The notes: generated by a model not told the origin, from the sequence alone. A stretch of DNA of 64,000 bases from RGIG1828 sp045541875 (GCA_045541875.1 JAZQJX010000096.1:1-64000); one strand, 5' to 3'; positions 25,881-35,605 are shown, counted from the stretch's first letter. Numbers and translations are program-made.

Positions 25881-27125
25881 ATGAAAAGTTATATTGAAGC
25901 AATAAAAGAATATTCCAAAAAAGAGTATAAGAAGATAACAAGAGAGGCAACAGGAGAATTGAAATATCCTTTCATTGTTCCCGGATGTGCCTATCAGAAT
26001 CAACTGTGGGACTGGGACAGTTGGCTTACCGATGTTGCTATAACACAGATTCATACAGATAATTCTGAAGATGAAAAAGAATATATTGAATATGAAAAAG
26101 GATGCATAAAGAATTTTCTTGATTTTGCAAAAGATGACGGCAGAATTCCCATTTTGGTCAGTTGTGCCAAAGAAGATAATGACAGATTCTGGAGAGAAGA
26201 AAGTAATTTTCATAAACCCTGCCTCATTCAGCATCTTGCTTTTATAGTCAAAAAGACAAACGGCGACTGTTCGTGGTTTGAAGATGATTTTTCAAAACTC
26301 GAAAAATTTATTTTGTATTATATGAAAAACTGCCGTCATGAAAAAACAGGACTCTATTTTTGGATTGATGATTTTGCAATAGGATTTGACAATGATCCTA
26401 CAGCCTTTAACAGACAGAGATGTTCAAGTGCAAATATGTATCTTAATGCCCTGATGTATAAAGAACTTGAAGCGTTCGTATATATCTGCAGGTGTATGAA
26501 TAAAGACTCAAAAGCATATGAAAAGGAACAGGAGAATCTCAAAAACGCAATAAGAGAGCATCTTTGGGATGAAAAATGCGGATATTATTACAGCGCCGAC
26601 CTGAGTCTTCGCCCCGATGATCCAAATGACTGGCTTCATAAAGGCAATCCAAGAAAATATGAATGTATCATAGAAAGAATAGACACCTGGACAGGTATGA
26701 TGTCCATGTGGTGTGGTGTGGCAACAGATGAGCAGGCAAAGAGAATTGTTGAAGAAAATTTCAAAAATGAAAAAACACTCTGTTCGCCATATGGAATCCG
26801 TTCACTTTCAAAACTTGAAAAAATGTATCACATTTCATATACCAAAGGAAATCCTTCATGTTGGACAGGTCCTGTGTGGGGTATTGCGAATTATATGTCA
26901 TTTGTGGGACTCATTCGTTACGGATATGAAAATGAGGCAAGAGAAATTGCCGAAAAAACAGTAAAACTCTTTGGTGAGGACATTATTAAAAACGGACAGA
27001 TGCACGAGTATTATCACCCCGATACGGGAGAGGGCGTAACAAATATAGGATTTCAGAGTTGGAACCTTCTTGTAAATAATATGATTGCATATCTTGAGAG
27101 CAGGGAAAGAACAGAAGAATTTTAA
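25881..27125 (+). CDS. (alpha/alpha)6-barrel glycoside hydrolase, trehalase/GH63-like
   Basis: A 414-residue cytoplasmic protein with the GH63/trehalase-clan fold: YQNQLWDWDSWLTDVAI near the N-terminus, RIDTWTGMMSMWCG, SCWTGPVWGIANYM and a C-terminal GFQSWNLLVNNMIAYL. Acidic residues in WDWDSW and in the C-terminal HEYYHPDTGEG block are candidates for catalysis. Substrate not readable; related proteins act on mannosylglycerate, glucosylglycerate or alpha-glucosides. An unusual insertion between era and recO. Strong site AGGAGG before ATG. Confidence 0.8.
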   Translation: MKSYIEAIKEYSKKEYKKITREATGELKYPFIVPGCAYQNQLWDWDSWLTDVAITQIHTDNSEDEKEYIEYEKGCIKNFLDFAKDDGRIPILVSCAKEDNDRFWREESNFHKPCLIQHLAFIVKKTNGDCSWFEDDFSKLEKFILYYMKNCRHEKTGLYFWIDDFAIGFDNDPTAFNRQRCSSANMYLNALMYKELEAFVYICRCMNKDSKAYEKEQENLKNAIREHLWDEKCGYYYSADLSLRPDDPNDWLHKGNPRKYECIIERIDTWTGMMSMWCGVATDEQAKRIVEENFKNEKTLCSPYGIRSLSKLEKMYHISYTKGNPSCWTGPVWGIANYMSFVGLIRYGYENEAREIAEKTVKLFGEDIIKNGQMHEYYHPDTGEGVTNIGFQSWNLLVNNMIAYLESRERTEEF

Positions 27126-27140
27126 ATTGCGGAGAGAATT

Positions 27141-27917
27141 ATGGCTATAATAAAAGAAAAAGGCTTGGTACTTAAATACAGTAACATAAATGACAATGAC
27201 CGTCTCTTTACGGTTTTTTTTCCCGAAACAGGAAAAATTACCGCCATGTCAAAGGGGATAAGGTCACATAAACATAAGGATTTTTCAGCACTTCAGCCTT
27301 TTTGTTATTCGGATTTTGTGATAGACACTTCAAAAGGTCTTGGCTACATAACATCTGCGCAGGTGATAGAAAACTTTTATGATATCCGCACAAGCGTACA
27401 AAAAACAAGCCTTGCATCCTATATCACTGACATTGTGTCTCTGATTTCAGACGAAATTGCATATGATGATGAATTTTTCCGTTTCACTCTGAACACTCTT
27501 TTTATGATATCAAAGGTAAACACACAAAATCCTGAAACAGAAAAAGATGAACTCATCAAACTAAAAGCCATATATGAAATGAAAACAGTCTGCAATTCAG
27601 GCTATAGTCCTGTTATGAATCAATGCAGTATCTGCAATAGCACAAGAGAACTTGAATATTTTGATACTTATGAGGGGGGAATCGTGTGCAAAACCTGTCA
27701 CGACTCAGGTCATAGTCCCGAATCTGTTAAAATTTCAGGCGCATCTTTTAGAATCCTTTCATATATTTGTGCTTCGGACTTTAAATCGGTTTTCAAATTC
27801 AATGCATCTTCCGATGCCATAAAAGAAGCGTCAGAGATATGTGAAAAGTACCTTATCAACAAACTTGAAATAGTTTCGGCAAAGTTAGAATATTTTAAAA
27901 GTATAATTTGTTCATAA
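27141..27917 (+). CDS. recO: DNA repair protein RecO
   Basis: A 258-residue RecFOR recombination mediator. N-terminal OB fold (AIIKEKGLVLKYSNINDNDRL onward), helical domain, and a zinc module CSIC ... CKTC (about 173-194). It starts 15 bp after the glycosidase gene; a terminator follows. Era-RecO linkage is conserved, here spread by three inserted genes. Confidence 0.93.
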   Translation: MAIIKEKGLVLKYSNINDNDRLFTVFFPETGKITAMSKGIRSHKHKDFSALQPFCYSDFVIDTSKGLGYITSAQVIENFYDIRTSVQKTSLASYITDIVSLISDEIAYDDEFFRFTLNTLFMISKVNTQNPETEKDELIKLKAIYEMKTVCNSGYSPVMNQCSICNSTRELEYFDTYEGGIVCKTCHDSGHSPESVKISGASFRILSYICASDFKSVFKFNASSDAIKEASEICEKYLINKLEIVSAKLEYFKSIICS

Positions 27918-27926
27918 ATAATAGAC

Positions 27927-27956
27927 AAAAGTGCAGGTTTTATCCTGCACTTTTTC
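27927..27956 (+). terminator. Terminator after recO
   Basis: AAAAGTGCAGG (27927-27937) pairs with CCTGCACTTTT (27944-27954), then T. Confidence 0.92.
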
Positions 27957-28074
27957 CTAAATTTTAATAAAAATTTGCATTTTTGGAAAAAATTTTGTTA
28001 AATGCTTGAATTTTTTTGCATTTTGTTATAAAATTAACGTTGGTTAATCAGAAAAAAATTGGAGGTAATTGGAA

Positions 28075-30702
28075 ATGGCACATAAGTATGTATATCTTTT
28101 TTCCGAAGGTAATGCTACTATGAGAAACCTTCTCGGCGGTAAAGGTGCAAACCTTGCTGAAATGACCAATATCGGTCTCCCTGTTCCCCAGGGCTTCACA
28201 GTTTCCACAGAAGCATGTACCCAGTACTATGAAGATGGTCGTAAAATCAGCGCTGAAATCCAGGCTGAAATTATGGAAAACATCATCAAAATGGAAGAAA
28301 TCTGCGGCAAAAAATTCGGCGATAAGGAAAATCCCCTTCTCGTATCAGTTCGTTCAGGTGCAAGAGCATCTATGCCCGGTATGATGGACACAATCCTCAA
28401 CCTTGGTCTCAACGAAGAAGTTGTTGAAACAATGGCTGCAAAAACAGGCAACCCCAGATGGGCTTGGGACTGTTATAGAAGATTCATCCAGATGTATTCA
28501 GACGTTGTTATGGAAGTTGGTAAAAAATACTTCGAACAGCTCATCGATGAAATGAAAGAAGAAAAGGGCGTAACTCAGGACATCGAACTCACAGCAGATG
28601 ACCTCAAAGCGCTTGCAATGGCTTTTAAAGCAGAATATAAAAACAAAATCGGTAAAGACTTCCCAACTGATCCCAAAGAACAGCTTATGGGTGCAGTAGA
28701 AGCAGTATTCCGTTCATGGGACAACCCCAGAGCAAACGTATACCGTCGTGACAACGATATTCCTTATTCATGGGGTACCGCTGTTAACGTACAGATGATG
28801 GCATTCGGTAACATGGGTGATGACTGTGGTACAGGTGTTGCATTCACACGTGACCCTGCAACAGGTGAACCCGGACTCATGGGTGAATTCCTTGTTAATG
28901 CACAGGGTGAAGACGTTGTTGCCGGCGTCCGTACTCCCATGCCTATCGCTCAGATGGCAGAAAAATTCCCCGAAGCATTCGCTGAATTCAACAAGGTTTG
29001 CAAAATCCTTGAAGATCACTACAGAGATATGCAGGATATGGAATTTACCATTGAAAATAAAAAACTCTACATGCTTCAGACCAGAAATGGTAAGAGAACT
29101 GCAAAAGCCGCTCTCAAAATTGCTTGTGACCTGGTAGATGAAGGTATGATTGATAAGAAAAAAGCAGTTGCTATGATCGATCCCCGTAACCTTGACACAC
29201 TTTTGCATCCTCAGTTTGATGCTAAAGCACTCAAGGCTGCAACACCCATCGGTAAAGGTCTTGGTGCTTCCCCCGGTGCTGCTTGCGGTAAAATCGTATT
29301 TACAGCAGAAGATGCTGAAAACTGGAATGCAAGAGGCGAAAAGGTTCTTCTCGTTCGTCTTGAAACATCTCCTGAAGATATCACAGGTATGAAAGCTGCT
29401 CAGGGTATCCTCACAGTTCGTGGTGGTATGACATCTCACGCAGCAGTTGTTGCACGTGGTATGGGAACATGCTGTGTATCCGGTTGCGGAGACATCAACA
29501 TGGATGAAGAAAACAAAAAGTTCACACTTGCAGGCAAAACCTTCACAGAAGGTGATGAAATCTCCATCGATGGTTCAACAGGTAACATCTACGATGGTAT
29601 CATCCCCACAGTTGATGCTGAAATTGCAGGCGAATTCGGTCGTATCATGCAGTGGGCTGACGAATTCAGAACACTTAAAGTTCGTACAAATGCAGATACT
29701 CCTGCAGATGCTAAAAAAGCAAGAGAACTCGGTGCTGAAGGTATTGGTCTTTGCCGTACAGAACATATGTTCTTTGAAGCAGACAGAATTGCTGCATTCC
29801 GTGAAATGATTTGTGCAGATACAGTTGAAGAAACAGAAGTTGCTCTTGATAAGATTCTTCCTTATCAGCAGGGAGACTTTGAAAAACTCTATGAGGCTCT
29901 TGAAGGAAATCCTGTAACAATCAGATTCCTTGATCCTCCTCTCCATGAGTTCGTTCCCACAGAAGAAGCAGACATCAAAGCACTTGCTGCTGCACAGGGT
30001 AAATCTGTTGAAGATATCAAAGCAATCATTGATTCTCTCCACGAATTCAACCCCATGATGGGTCACCGTGGCTGCCGTCTTGCAGTAACATATCCTGAAA
30101 TTGCAAAGATGCAGACAAAAGCAGTTATCCGTGCTGCTATCAATGTTAAAAAAGCACATGCTGACTGGAACCTTGTTCCTGAAATCATGATTCCTCTCGT
30201 AGGCGATATCAAAGAACTCAAATATGTAAAAGCAGTTGTTGTTGAAACTGCAGATGCTGAAATCGCTGCTGCAGGCGCTGACCTCAAATATGAAGTTGGC
30301 ACAATGATTGAAATCCCAAGAGCAGCACTCACAGCTGATGAAATCGCTAAAGAAGCTGAATTCTTCTGCTTTGGTACAAACGACCTTACACAGATGACAT
30401 ACGGTTTCTCAAGAGACGATGCAGGTAAATTCCTTGATGCTTACTATGATGCAAAAATCTTTGAAAATGATCCATTTGCAAAACTTGACCAGACAGGTGT
30501 AGGTAAACTTATGGAACTTGCAGTTGAAATGGGTAAAAAGGTTCGTCCCGAAATGCACTGCGGTATCTGTGGTGAACACGGCGGTGACCCTGTATCTGTT
30601 GAATTCTGCCACAAAATCGGTCTTGATTACGTTTCCTGCTCACCTTTCCGTGTGCCGATTGCACGTCTTGCTGCAGCACAGGCAAAAATTGCAGAAATGT
30701 AA
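28075..30702 (+). CDS. ppdK: Pyruvate, phosphate dikinase
   Basis: Reversibly converts PEP, AMP and PPi to pyruvate, ATP and Pi; in Clostridia it often replaces or supplements pyruvate kinase. 875 residues, the family length. N-terminal ATP-grasp domain (GGKGANLAEM start, SVRSGARASMPGMMDT), central swivelling domain with the phosphorylated histidine in GGMTSHAAVVARGMG, and C-terminal TIM barrel with GLCRTEHMFF and the CGICGEHGGDP cysteine loop. ATG 28075 follows GGAGG; a TTG 6 bp earlier is less likely. Codon choice is strongly biased, as for a highly expressed gene. Monocistronic between two terminators. Confidence 0.98.
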   Translation: MAHKYVYLFSEGNATMRNLLGGKGANLAEMTNIGLPVPQGFTVSTEACTQYYEDGRKISAEIQAEIMENIIKMEEICGKKFGDKENPLLVSVRSGARASMPGMMDTILNLGLNEEVVETMAAKTGNPRWAWDCYRRFIQMYSDVVMEVGKKYFEQLIDEMKEEKGVTQDIELTADDLKALAMAFKAEYKNKIGKDFPTDPKEQLMGAVEAVFRSWDNPRANVYRRDNDIPYSWGTAVNVQMMAFGNMGDDCGTGVAFTRDPATGEPGLMGEFLVNAQGEDVVAGVRTPMPIAQMAEKFPEAFAEFNKVCKILEDHYRDMQDMEFTIENKKLYMLQTRNGKRTAKAALKIACDLVDEGMIDKKKAVAMIDPRNLDTLLHPQFDAKALKAATPIGKGLGASPGAACGKIVFTAEDAENWNARGEKVLLVRLETSPEDITGMKAAQGILTVRGGMTSHAAVVARGMGTCCVSGCGDINMDEENKKFTLAGKTFTEGDEISIDGSTGNIYDGIIPTVDAEIAGEFGRIMQWADEFRTLKVRTNADTPADAKKARELGAEGIGLCRTEHMFFEADRIAAFREMICADTVEETEVALDKILPYQQGDFEKLYEALEGNPVTIRFLDPPLHEFVPTEEADIKALAAAQGKSVEDIKAIIDSLHEFNPMMGHRGCRLAVTYPEIAKMQTKAVIRAAINVKKAHADWNLVPEIMIPLVGDIKELKYVKAVVVETADAEIAAAGADLKYEVGTMIEIPRAALTADEIAKEAEFFCFGTNDLTQMTYGFSRDDAGKFLDAYYDAKIFENDPFAKLDQTGVGKLMELAVEMGKKVRPEMHCGICGEHGGDPVSVEFCHKIGLDYVSCSPFRVPIARLAAAQAKIAEM

Positions 30703-30765
30703 TTTGAATCTGGCTTATGTCTTGGGGCAAACCCAGATATAATACAAAAGGCAAAATAAATTATC

Positions 30766-30805
30766 AAATGAGTCTTGTGAACTTTCGTTCACAAGACTCA
30801 TTTAA
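30766..30805 (+). terminator. Hairpin terminator after ppdK
   Basis: A 17-bp perfect stem (30766-30782 with 30787-30803), 4-nt loop TTTC. The 3' side is only ATTTAAC, so the stem strength rather than the U-tract carries it. Confidence 0.8.
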
Positions 30806-30858
30806 CAACGATTACAAATACGTATATATAAACTGACCATAATACAGGAGGCAATAAC

Positions 30859-32172
30859 ATGCAAGACTATCTTTCACCAAATGATCCGCGCTTTATGGGC
30901 GTGACAGACTCTGAATCAATTCAGAATGCTGTAAATGCCGCCGAAAAAGGCCCGATAAGAACTGTGCGGATTCCCAGAATATGCAAGCGTACAGGAAATA
31001 CAGAATGGATTATAGAAAAATCAATTCTTCTTCCGTCTGATATCACCATCATTTTAGATGATTGTCATCTTACACTTAAAAAAGATATATATGAAAACAT
31101 CTTCCGTAACAAAAACCTGTATACCGACATACAAAACAAAGCAGAAGGCAAGCAAAAGGGTATCAGAATTATAGGTATGGGAGATGCAATATTAGACGGT
31201 GGCGAAGGAAATGACCTCTTGGAAAGAACAAGTTTAAAGGACGGAAGACCGAGTATCCGTTTTAATAACTTCATCCTTTTACATAATGTAGACGACTATG
31301 TTTTAGAAAACTTTTCGTGCATAAACCTTCGCTGGTGGGCAATAAATCAGATTTGCTGTACACATGGAAGACTTGAAAATCTGCGCTTCTTTAATGGTGA
31401 ATTAATACCCAATCAGGACGGTATTGATGTAAGACTGGGTTGTTCTTATATATACATAAACAACATCACCGGAAGACTCGGCGATGATGTTGTTGCGCTT
31501 TCGGCATTTGCAGGATCTAAAGAGCGTGAGATCTTTCTCGTTGAAGGTATGACACCGGACATTCACGATGTTACTATCCGTGATGTGTCTGCAGATACAA
31601 ACTATTCTTTGGTTGCTTTGCGTAATACAGATGGTGCTAAAATGTATCGCATAACCATAGAAAACATCAAGGATCCCGGTGGAATATACGGTCCCAGAAG
31701 TGTTGTAAGAATCGGTGAAAACCTTTACTACAAGGAACGTACATCAGTAATAGGCGAAACTTATGATATTAATGTTCGAGGTGTTTATTCTTTAAATCGT
31801 GGCACAATTTTTATTGGCGGAGCACTTAATGATTCAAAGATTTGTGATGTATATGCAGGAGGCACTTCTATGAGTGCAATATCAACTTTTGCTATCCATA
31901 GATTTCTCCAGCAAAAGCAGATGTATGCATGGGGCGGCGCTACTATGGAAAATGTTGTATTTGAAAACATACACTATAACGGTACTGCACAGCACTGTGA
32001 CGAAGAATGGATGAACGATCCGGGCACACCATTCCCCGGTTGTGCACTCGACTTTCGTCGTGTTCGTGAAGACGACTATTTTAAAAATGTTGTTTTCCGT
32101 GATGTTTTTGCACATGAGGGCAGTGAAATCTGCATAACTTGTGACCAGATAAAACCTGATATCAGAAATTAA
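30859..32172 (+). CDS. GH28-like right-handed beta-helix protein (pectate-lyase superfamily)
   Basis: A 437-residue cytoplasmic protein. The N-terminal SIQNAVNAAEKGPIRTVRIP block and successive beta-helix turns (QDGIDVRLGCSYIYINNI, GRLGDDVVALSA) place it among polygalacturonase/GH28-like proteins; GDD at about 210 is the candidate catalytic acid pair. No signal peptide, so it would act on imported oligosaccharides, perhaps oligogalacturonides or rhamnogalacturonan pieces. AGGAGG before ATG. A partial paralogue of its N-terminus survives in the pseudogene at 35200. Confidence 0.8.
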   Translation: MQDYLSPNDPRFMGVTDSESIQNAVNAAEKGPIRTVRIPRICKRTGNTEWIIEKSILLPSDITIILDDCHLTLKKDIYENIFRNKNLYTDIQNKAEGKQKGIRIIGMGDAILDGGEGNDLLERTSLKDGRPSIRFNNFILLHNVDDYVLENFSCINLRWWAINQICCTHGRLENLRFFNGELIPNQDGIDVRLGCSYIYINNITGRLGDDVVALSAFAGSKEREIFLVEGMTPDIHDVTIRDVSADTNYSLVALRNTDGAKMYRITIENIKDPGGIYGPRSVVRIGENLYYKERTSVIGETYDINVRGVYSLNRGTIFIGGALNDSKICDVYAGGTSMSAISTFAIHRFLQQKQMYAWGGATMENVVFENIHYNGTAQHCDEEWMNDPGTPFPGCALDFRRVREDDYFKNVVFRDVFAHEGSEICITCDQIKPDIRN

Positions 32173-32183
32173 TATGATATAAC

Positions 32184-32221
32184 AAAAAGCGTGTTATCAA
32201 TATGATAACACGCTTTTTTGT
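32184..32221 (+). terminator. Terminator after the first GH28-like gene
   Basis: AAAAAGCGTGTTATCA (32184-32199) pairs with TGATAACACGCTTTTT (32203-32218), 3-nt loop, then T. Confidence 0.92.
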
Positions 32222-32262
32222 ATGCCTGAGACAAAAATGTCAAATTGTCAGGTCATAATATA

Positions 32263-32291
32263 TTGACTAAAATGAGATATTGTGTTATTCT
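32263..32291 (+). promoter_or_regulatory. Possible promoter of the acyltransferase gene
   Basis: TTGACT (32263-32268), 17-bp spacer, weak TATTCT (32286-32291); the gene starts at 32321. Confidence 0.4.
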
Positions 32292-32320
32292 GTCTTGGGA
32301 AATTTTTACGGAGGCAAAAT

Positions 32321-33394
32321 ATGACAGAAAGAAACAATTTTATAGACATATCAAAAGGGATTGCAATCATCCTTGTTCTTTTTAATCACCATGTGTGGGA
32401 AAAAACAAGCATTTTTAACACTCATCTCTATTACTGGATAATAAGTATGGCAGTACCGTTATTTATGTTGTGCACAGGTTATGTAACCGCACTGTCATTT
32501 GAGAAAAAAAGGGATACCATTAAAACGGCATATTCGCCAAAAAGAATATTACCAAAACTTTTTCGCTACATAATGCCCTTTTTCTGGTTTTATGTTATAG
32601 AAACTGTTTTAACCTTTGCTTTTCAGAAATTGGGCTATATCGGATACCTTTCAGACCTCGGTTTTGTATTCAGTGATGCATATGAGGAAAAAATTACTGT
32701 TTTAGATACTGTGAAGTATTTTTTTGCAGGAGGCAGAGGAATTCACGGGACGTACTATTTTCCCATAATACTTCAGGTTGCACTCATCATTCCCCTGATA
32801 CATACAATTGTCAGAAAGTATGAGTGGGGAATATACCTGTGTTTCGGAGTAAATTTAATATTTGAAATTCTTAAAACTTCCCTTGGTATGCCTGCCGGAA
32901 TATACAGAATCCTTGCTTTCAGATACATATTTGCTCTTTCAATGGGGTGTTATTTATACACATACCGGGAGAAGTCCGAAAAGTGGCAAAAATGGCTTGT
33001 TTTCTTTTTGCTTGGATCGATATATACATATATGGTGAATTACACATCCTTTGAAAGACAGATTTTCACCTACAGATTCCGTAATTCCATGATATCAATG
33101 CTCTATATAACTCCTTTGTTTTTACTTGGTATTAAGAATCTTGGGAAAATCAGATGTTTATTTCTGGAAAAACTCGGAAAAGCCTCATATCACATTTTTA
33201 TGGTGCAGATATTATACTATAATTTTCTGGCACCTATAGTTTGGCATACATCTGCAAATAAGATTATAAATGATTTTCGGGGCATGATTTTGAGCCTTGT
33301 GATATGCCTTGGCGGAGGGTATGGATATTATATGTTATATAATTTTATATCAAGAAGGTATAAGGAACGTAAACGTGAAAAATCCGTTGCATAA
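32321..33394 (+). CDS. Acyltransferase-3 family membrane protein
   Basis: A 357-residue polytopic membrane protein (about ten helices) of the OatA/WecH acyltransferase-3 family, which moves acyl groups onto extracellular sugars. The diagnostic N-terminus is present: NFIDISKGIAIILVLFNHH with the conserved histidine, then LFMLCTGYV. ATG 32321 follows GGAGG. It may acetylate cell-wall or capsule glycans; the pectinase-like neighbours do not settle this. A second copy of its last roughly 60 codons is found in the pseudogene at 35200. Confidence 0.88.
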   Translation: MTERNNFIDISKGIAIILVLFNHHVWEKTSIFNTHLYYWIISMAVPLFMLCTGYVTALSFEKKRDTIKTAYSPKRILPKLFRYIMPFFWFYVIETVLTFAFQKLGYIGYLSDLGFVFSDAYEEKITVLDTVKYFFAGGRGIHGTYYFPIILQVALIIPLIHTIVRKYEWGIYLCFGVNLIFEILKTSLGMPAGIYRILAFRYIFALSMGCYLYTYREKSEKWQKWLVFFLLGSIYTYMVNYTSFERQIFTYRFRNSMISMLYITPLFLLGIKNLGKIRCLFLEKLGKASYHIFMVQILYYNFLAPIVWHTSANKIINDFRGMILSLVICLGGGYGYYMLYNFISRRYKERKREKSVA

Positions 33395-33421
33395 CGAACT
33401 TTTTGAGTGAGGAAATAATAT

Positions 33422-33778
33422 ATGAAAAACACACTATATGGCGATGGAGTTCACGATGATACTTTGGCAATTCAGGAGATGCTTGACACAATGAATGAGA
33501 TAGAATTACCAATTCCGGAGAACTTTTATCTCATTTCAAAATCTCTTGAAATTGGAAGCAACAAAAGATTGACATTGCCCAAAAATGCCACAATAAAACT
33601 TAAAGATGGTTCAAAATGTGTAATGATAAAGAATGAAAACGTTAATGATTTGGACACAGAAAAGGCAGAAAAAGCATGTCACTACAGCGCTTATATTTCA
33701 AGCGGTAATGTAGGACACGAAGGTGGCGACCTTTTTGTTCGCAGAACACTGGAAGAAATAAGTGAAATGTTTAAATAA
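33422..33778 (+). CDS. Truncated GH28-like protein (N-terminal fragment)
   Basis: 118 residues. The start NTLYGDGVHDDTLAIQEML and the following LPKNATIKLKDGSKCVMI are the N-terminal cap of pectate-lyase-superfamily/GH28 enzymes, which normally run to 400 or more residues. After about residue 72 the sequence no longer resembles a beta-helix (EKACHYSAYISSGNVGHEGG) and soon stops. The gene looks internally deleted or joined to the tail of another gene. Site (GAGGAAA) and ATG are intact, so a short protein could still be made; activity is unlikely. Confidence 0.6.
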   Translation: MKNTLYGDGVHDDTLAIQEMLDTMNEIELPIPENFYLISKSLEIGSNKRLTLPKNATIKLKDGSKCVMIKNENVNDLDTEKAEKACHYSAYISSGNVGHEGGDLFVRRTLEEISEMFK

Positions 33779-33801
33779 TTAAAAAGGGGTTTTTTTAAAT
33801 T

Positions 33802-35172
33802 ATGAAGATTTTTAACATACGTGACTTTGGCGCAAGAGTTTGTGATGCTCCGCAGACAGAAGCAATCCAGTCAGCTATTGATGCGTGCTTTTTAGGGGGC
33901 GGAGGAAGAGTTGTTATCCCCTGCGGTGTATTTATAACGGGCGGATTCCGTTTGCGTTCAAATGTTGAGTTATATTTAGAAACAGGTGCTATCGTAAAGG
34001 GAGTCCGTGATCCTGAACAATATAGCGGATATTTAAACGACGAGATTGAGCCTATATCGCAAGAGGATTTAGATGCTTCACAATCTGGTCTATGTCGTCC
34101 GAGTGCTGACCCCATAAGCAGATGGTCAAACGGACTCATTAAAGCAATAGACGCTAAAAATATTGCAGTAATGGGCGAGCCTGGTTCTTACTTTGACGGT
34201 TGCTACTGTTTTGACCCCCAGGGCGAGCAGAATTACAGAGGACCTCACGGTATGAGCTTCTGGAGATGCGAAAATATCCGCCTTTCAGGATATACCTTTA
34301 TTCACAGCTCAAACTGGTGTCACATTATCTGTAAATCGAAAAACATTAGCATTGAAAATGTCACCATCCACGGCGGATGCGACGGTGTCAACATTCATTA
34401 CTGTGACAATGTGCTAATCGAAAACTGTAACATAAACTCCGGCGATGACTGCGTTGCAGGGTTTAACACTCACGATGTTATCGTAAGAAACTGCACACTT
34501 AACACTCCCTGTATGTCTATTCGTATGGGCGGAAATAATATTTTAGTTGAAAACTGCATATCAGATGAGCGAAACTTTGGCACACGCCGTTGGCTTGCTG
34601 ATGAAAAGAAAATACGCGGTGAGGTTACAGACGAAACCTGCAACCACAGATCACACACAGCTTTTTCTTATTACTGCGACTACCGTTGGGGTGAACTGAG
34701 AAAGCCGGCTGAAAATATCACAATCCGTAACTGCCGTTTTGACCAGGAAGACGAGCTTATCCGTGTAGAATATGACGGTCGTCACAGATTTTGTCAGAAC
34801 CGCGGTCTGCGCAGTCTTTTTATTGAGAACTGCTCGTTTGCTGATATTATTTATACGGGGATGGTATGGGGCAAAGACATCGAAAAAATCACATGCGTAT
34901 TCAAAAATGTACATGTTGAATGCAAAAAAGGTTATGAAGATGTGCCGTTGCTTGCGGTTGGTAACTTTGACAAACTCATTTTTGAAAACTGTACTTTTGA
35001 AGGATATACCGACCCCACAATTTTAGTAGGCACTGATGATGAGGATAAAATAGAAATCATAAATTCTCCAATTACTGTTAAGAAGGTTTCGCGCGAAGAA
35101 GCACTCGCTGCTCACCCGCATGGTGTCTCAAGTGCAGACTTCGGAAACGAAGCAAATCTTAATTATTATTAA
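33802..35172 (+). CDS. Polygalacturonase-like glycoside hydrolase family 28
   Basis: A 456-residue intact GH28 protein. IRDFGARVCDAPQTEAIQSA begins the N-terminal cap; beta-helix turns follow with NIHYCDNVLIENC and SGDDC (the acid pair at residues 215-216). The second family motif reads MSIRMGG in place of the usual GHG/RIK blocks. No signal peptide, so an intracellular enzyme cleaving imported uronic-acid or rhamnose-containing oligosaccharides is likely. The site before ATG (AAAAAGGGG) is modest and 23 bp after the truncated gene, suggesting co-transcription. Confidence 0.88.
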   Translation: MKIFNIRDFGARVCDAPQTEAIQSAIDACFLGGGGRVVIPCGVFITGGFRLRSNVELYLETGAIVKGVRDPEQYSGYLNDEIEPISQEDLDASQSGLCRPSADPISRWSNGLIKAIDAKNIAVMGEPGSYFDGCYCFDPQGEQNYRGPHGMSFWRCENIRLSGYTFIHSSNWCHIICKSKNISIENVTIHGGCDGVNIHYCDNVLIENCNINSGDDCVAGFNTHDVIVRNCTLNTPCMSIRMGGNNILVENCISDERNFGTRRWLADEKKIRGEVTDETCNHRSHTAFSYYCDYRWGELRKPAENITIRNCRFDQEDELIRVEYDGRHRFCQNRGLRSLFIENCSFADIIYTGMVWGKDIEKITCVFKNVHVECKKGYEDVPLLAVGNFDKLIFENCTFEGYTDPTILVGTDDEDKIEIINSPITVKKVSREEALAAHPHGVSSADFGNEANLNYY

Positions 35173-35199
35173 AAGCCAAAAATAAAAGGAGGACAATTA

Positions 35200-35605
35200 T
35201 GAAAGAGTTTTTTCATGTAATGAAAGAGAATTTTTTGGCGATTGCGACAGTGTGACAATTCAGAATGCTATAGATGCTGCAGAAAAAGACGGTTGTCGCA
35301 AGGTATTTATCCCAAGATATAACCTAAGAACAGACAAAACCGAATGGAGAATCTCAAAGGCTATTGAGCTTCCGAGTGAAATGACCGTTATTTTTGACAA
35401 CTGCTATATGGTGCAGATATTATACTATAATTTTCTTGCACCGATTTTGTGGAATCTGTTTGGCAATAAGGTGATAAACGATTTTTTTGGTATGAGTATC
35501 AGTCTTTTAGTATGCCTCGGCACAGGATATGTATATTATCTTTTGTATAATTTCATATCAAAAAAATATTATCACACAAAACGAATATTGTTGACAAAAA
35601 ATTAA
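35200..35605 (+). pseudogene. Chimeric pseudogene: GH28-like N-terminus joined to acyltransferase C-terminus
   Basis: AGGAGG and ATG 35200 open a frame that stops after 18 codons. One T missing from a run of six (about 35230-35236) would restore it into a frame reading SVTIQNAIDAAEKDGCRKVF, a paralogue of the 30859 gene's N-terminus. At 35402-35405 (FDNC then YMVQ) the sequence switches in frame to the last roughly 60 residues of the acyltransferase at 32321 (VQILYYNFLAP, YYLLYNFISKKY). So a tandem duplicate of the GH28-like/acyltransferase pair lost its middle by deletion and then took a frameshift. Confidence 0.85.

Noticed and set aside
28768..29439. Long open frame (223 codons) on the minus strand within ppdK; another at 29575-30159.
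   Set aside because: Antisense shadows of a strongly codon-biased gene: cysteine- and phenylalanine-rich translations, no ribosome binding site, no protein family.
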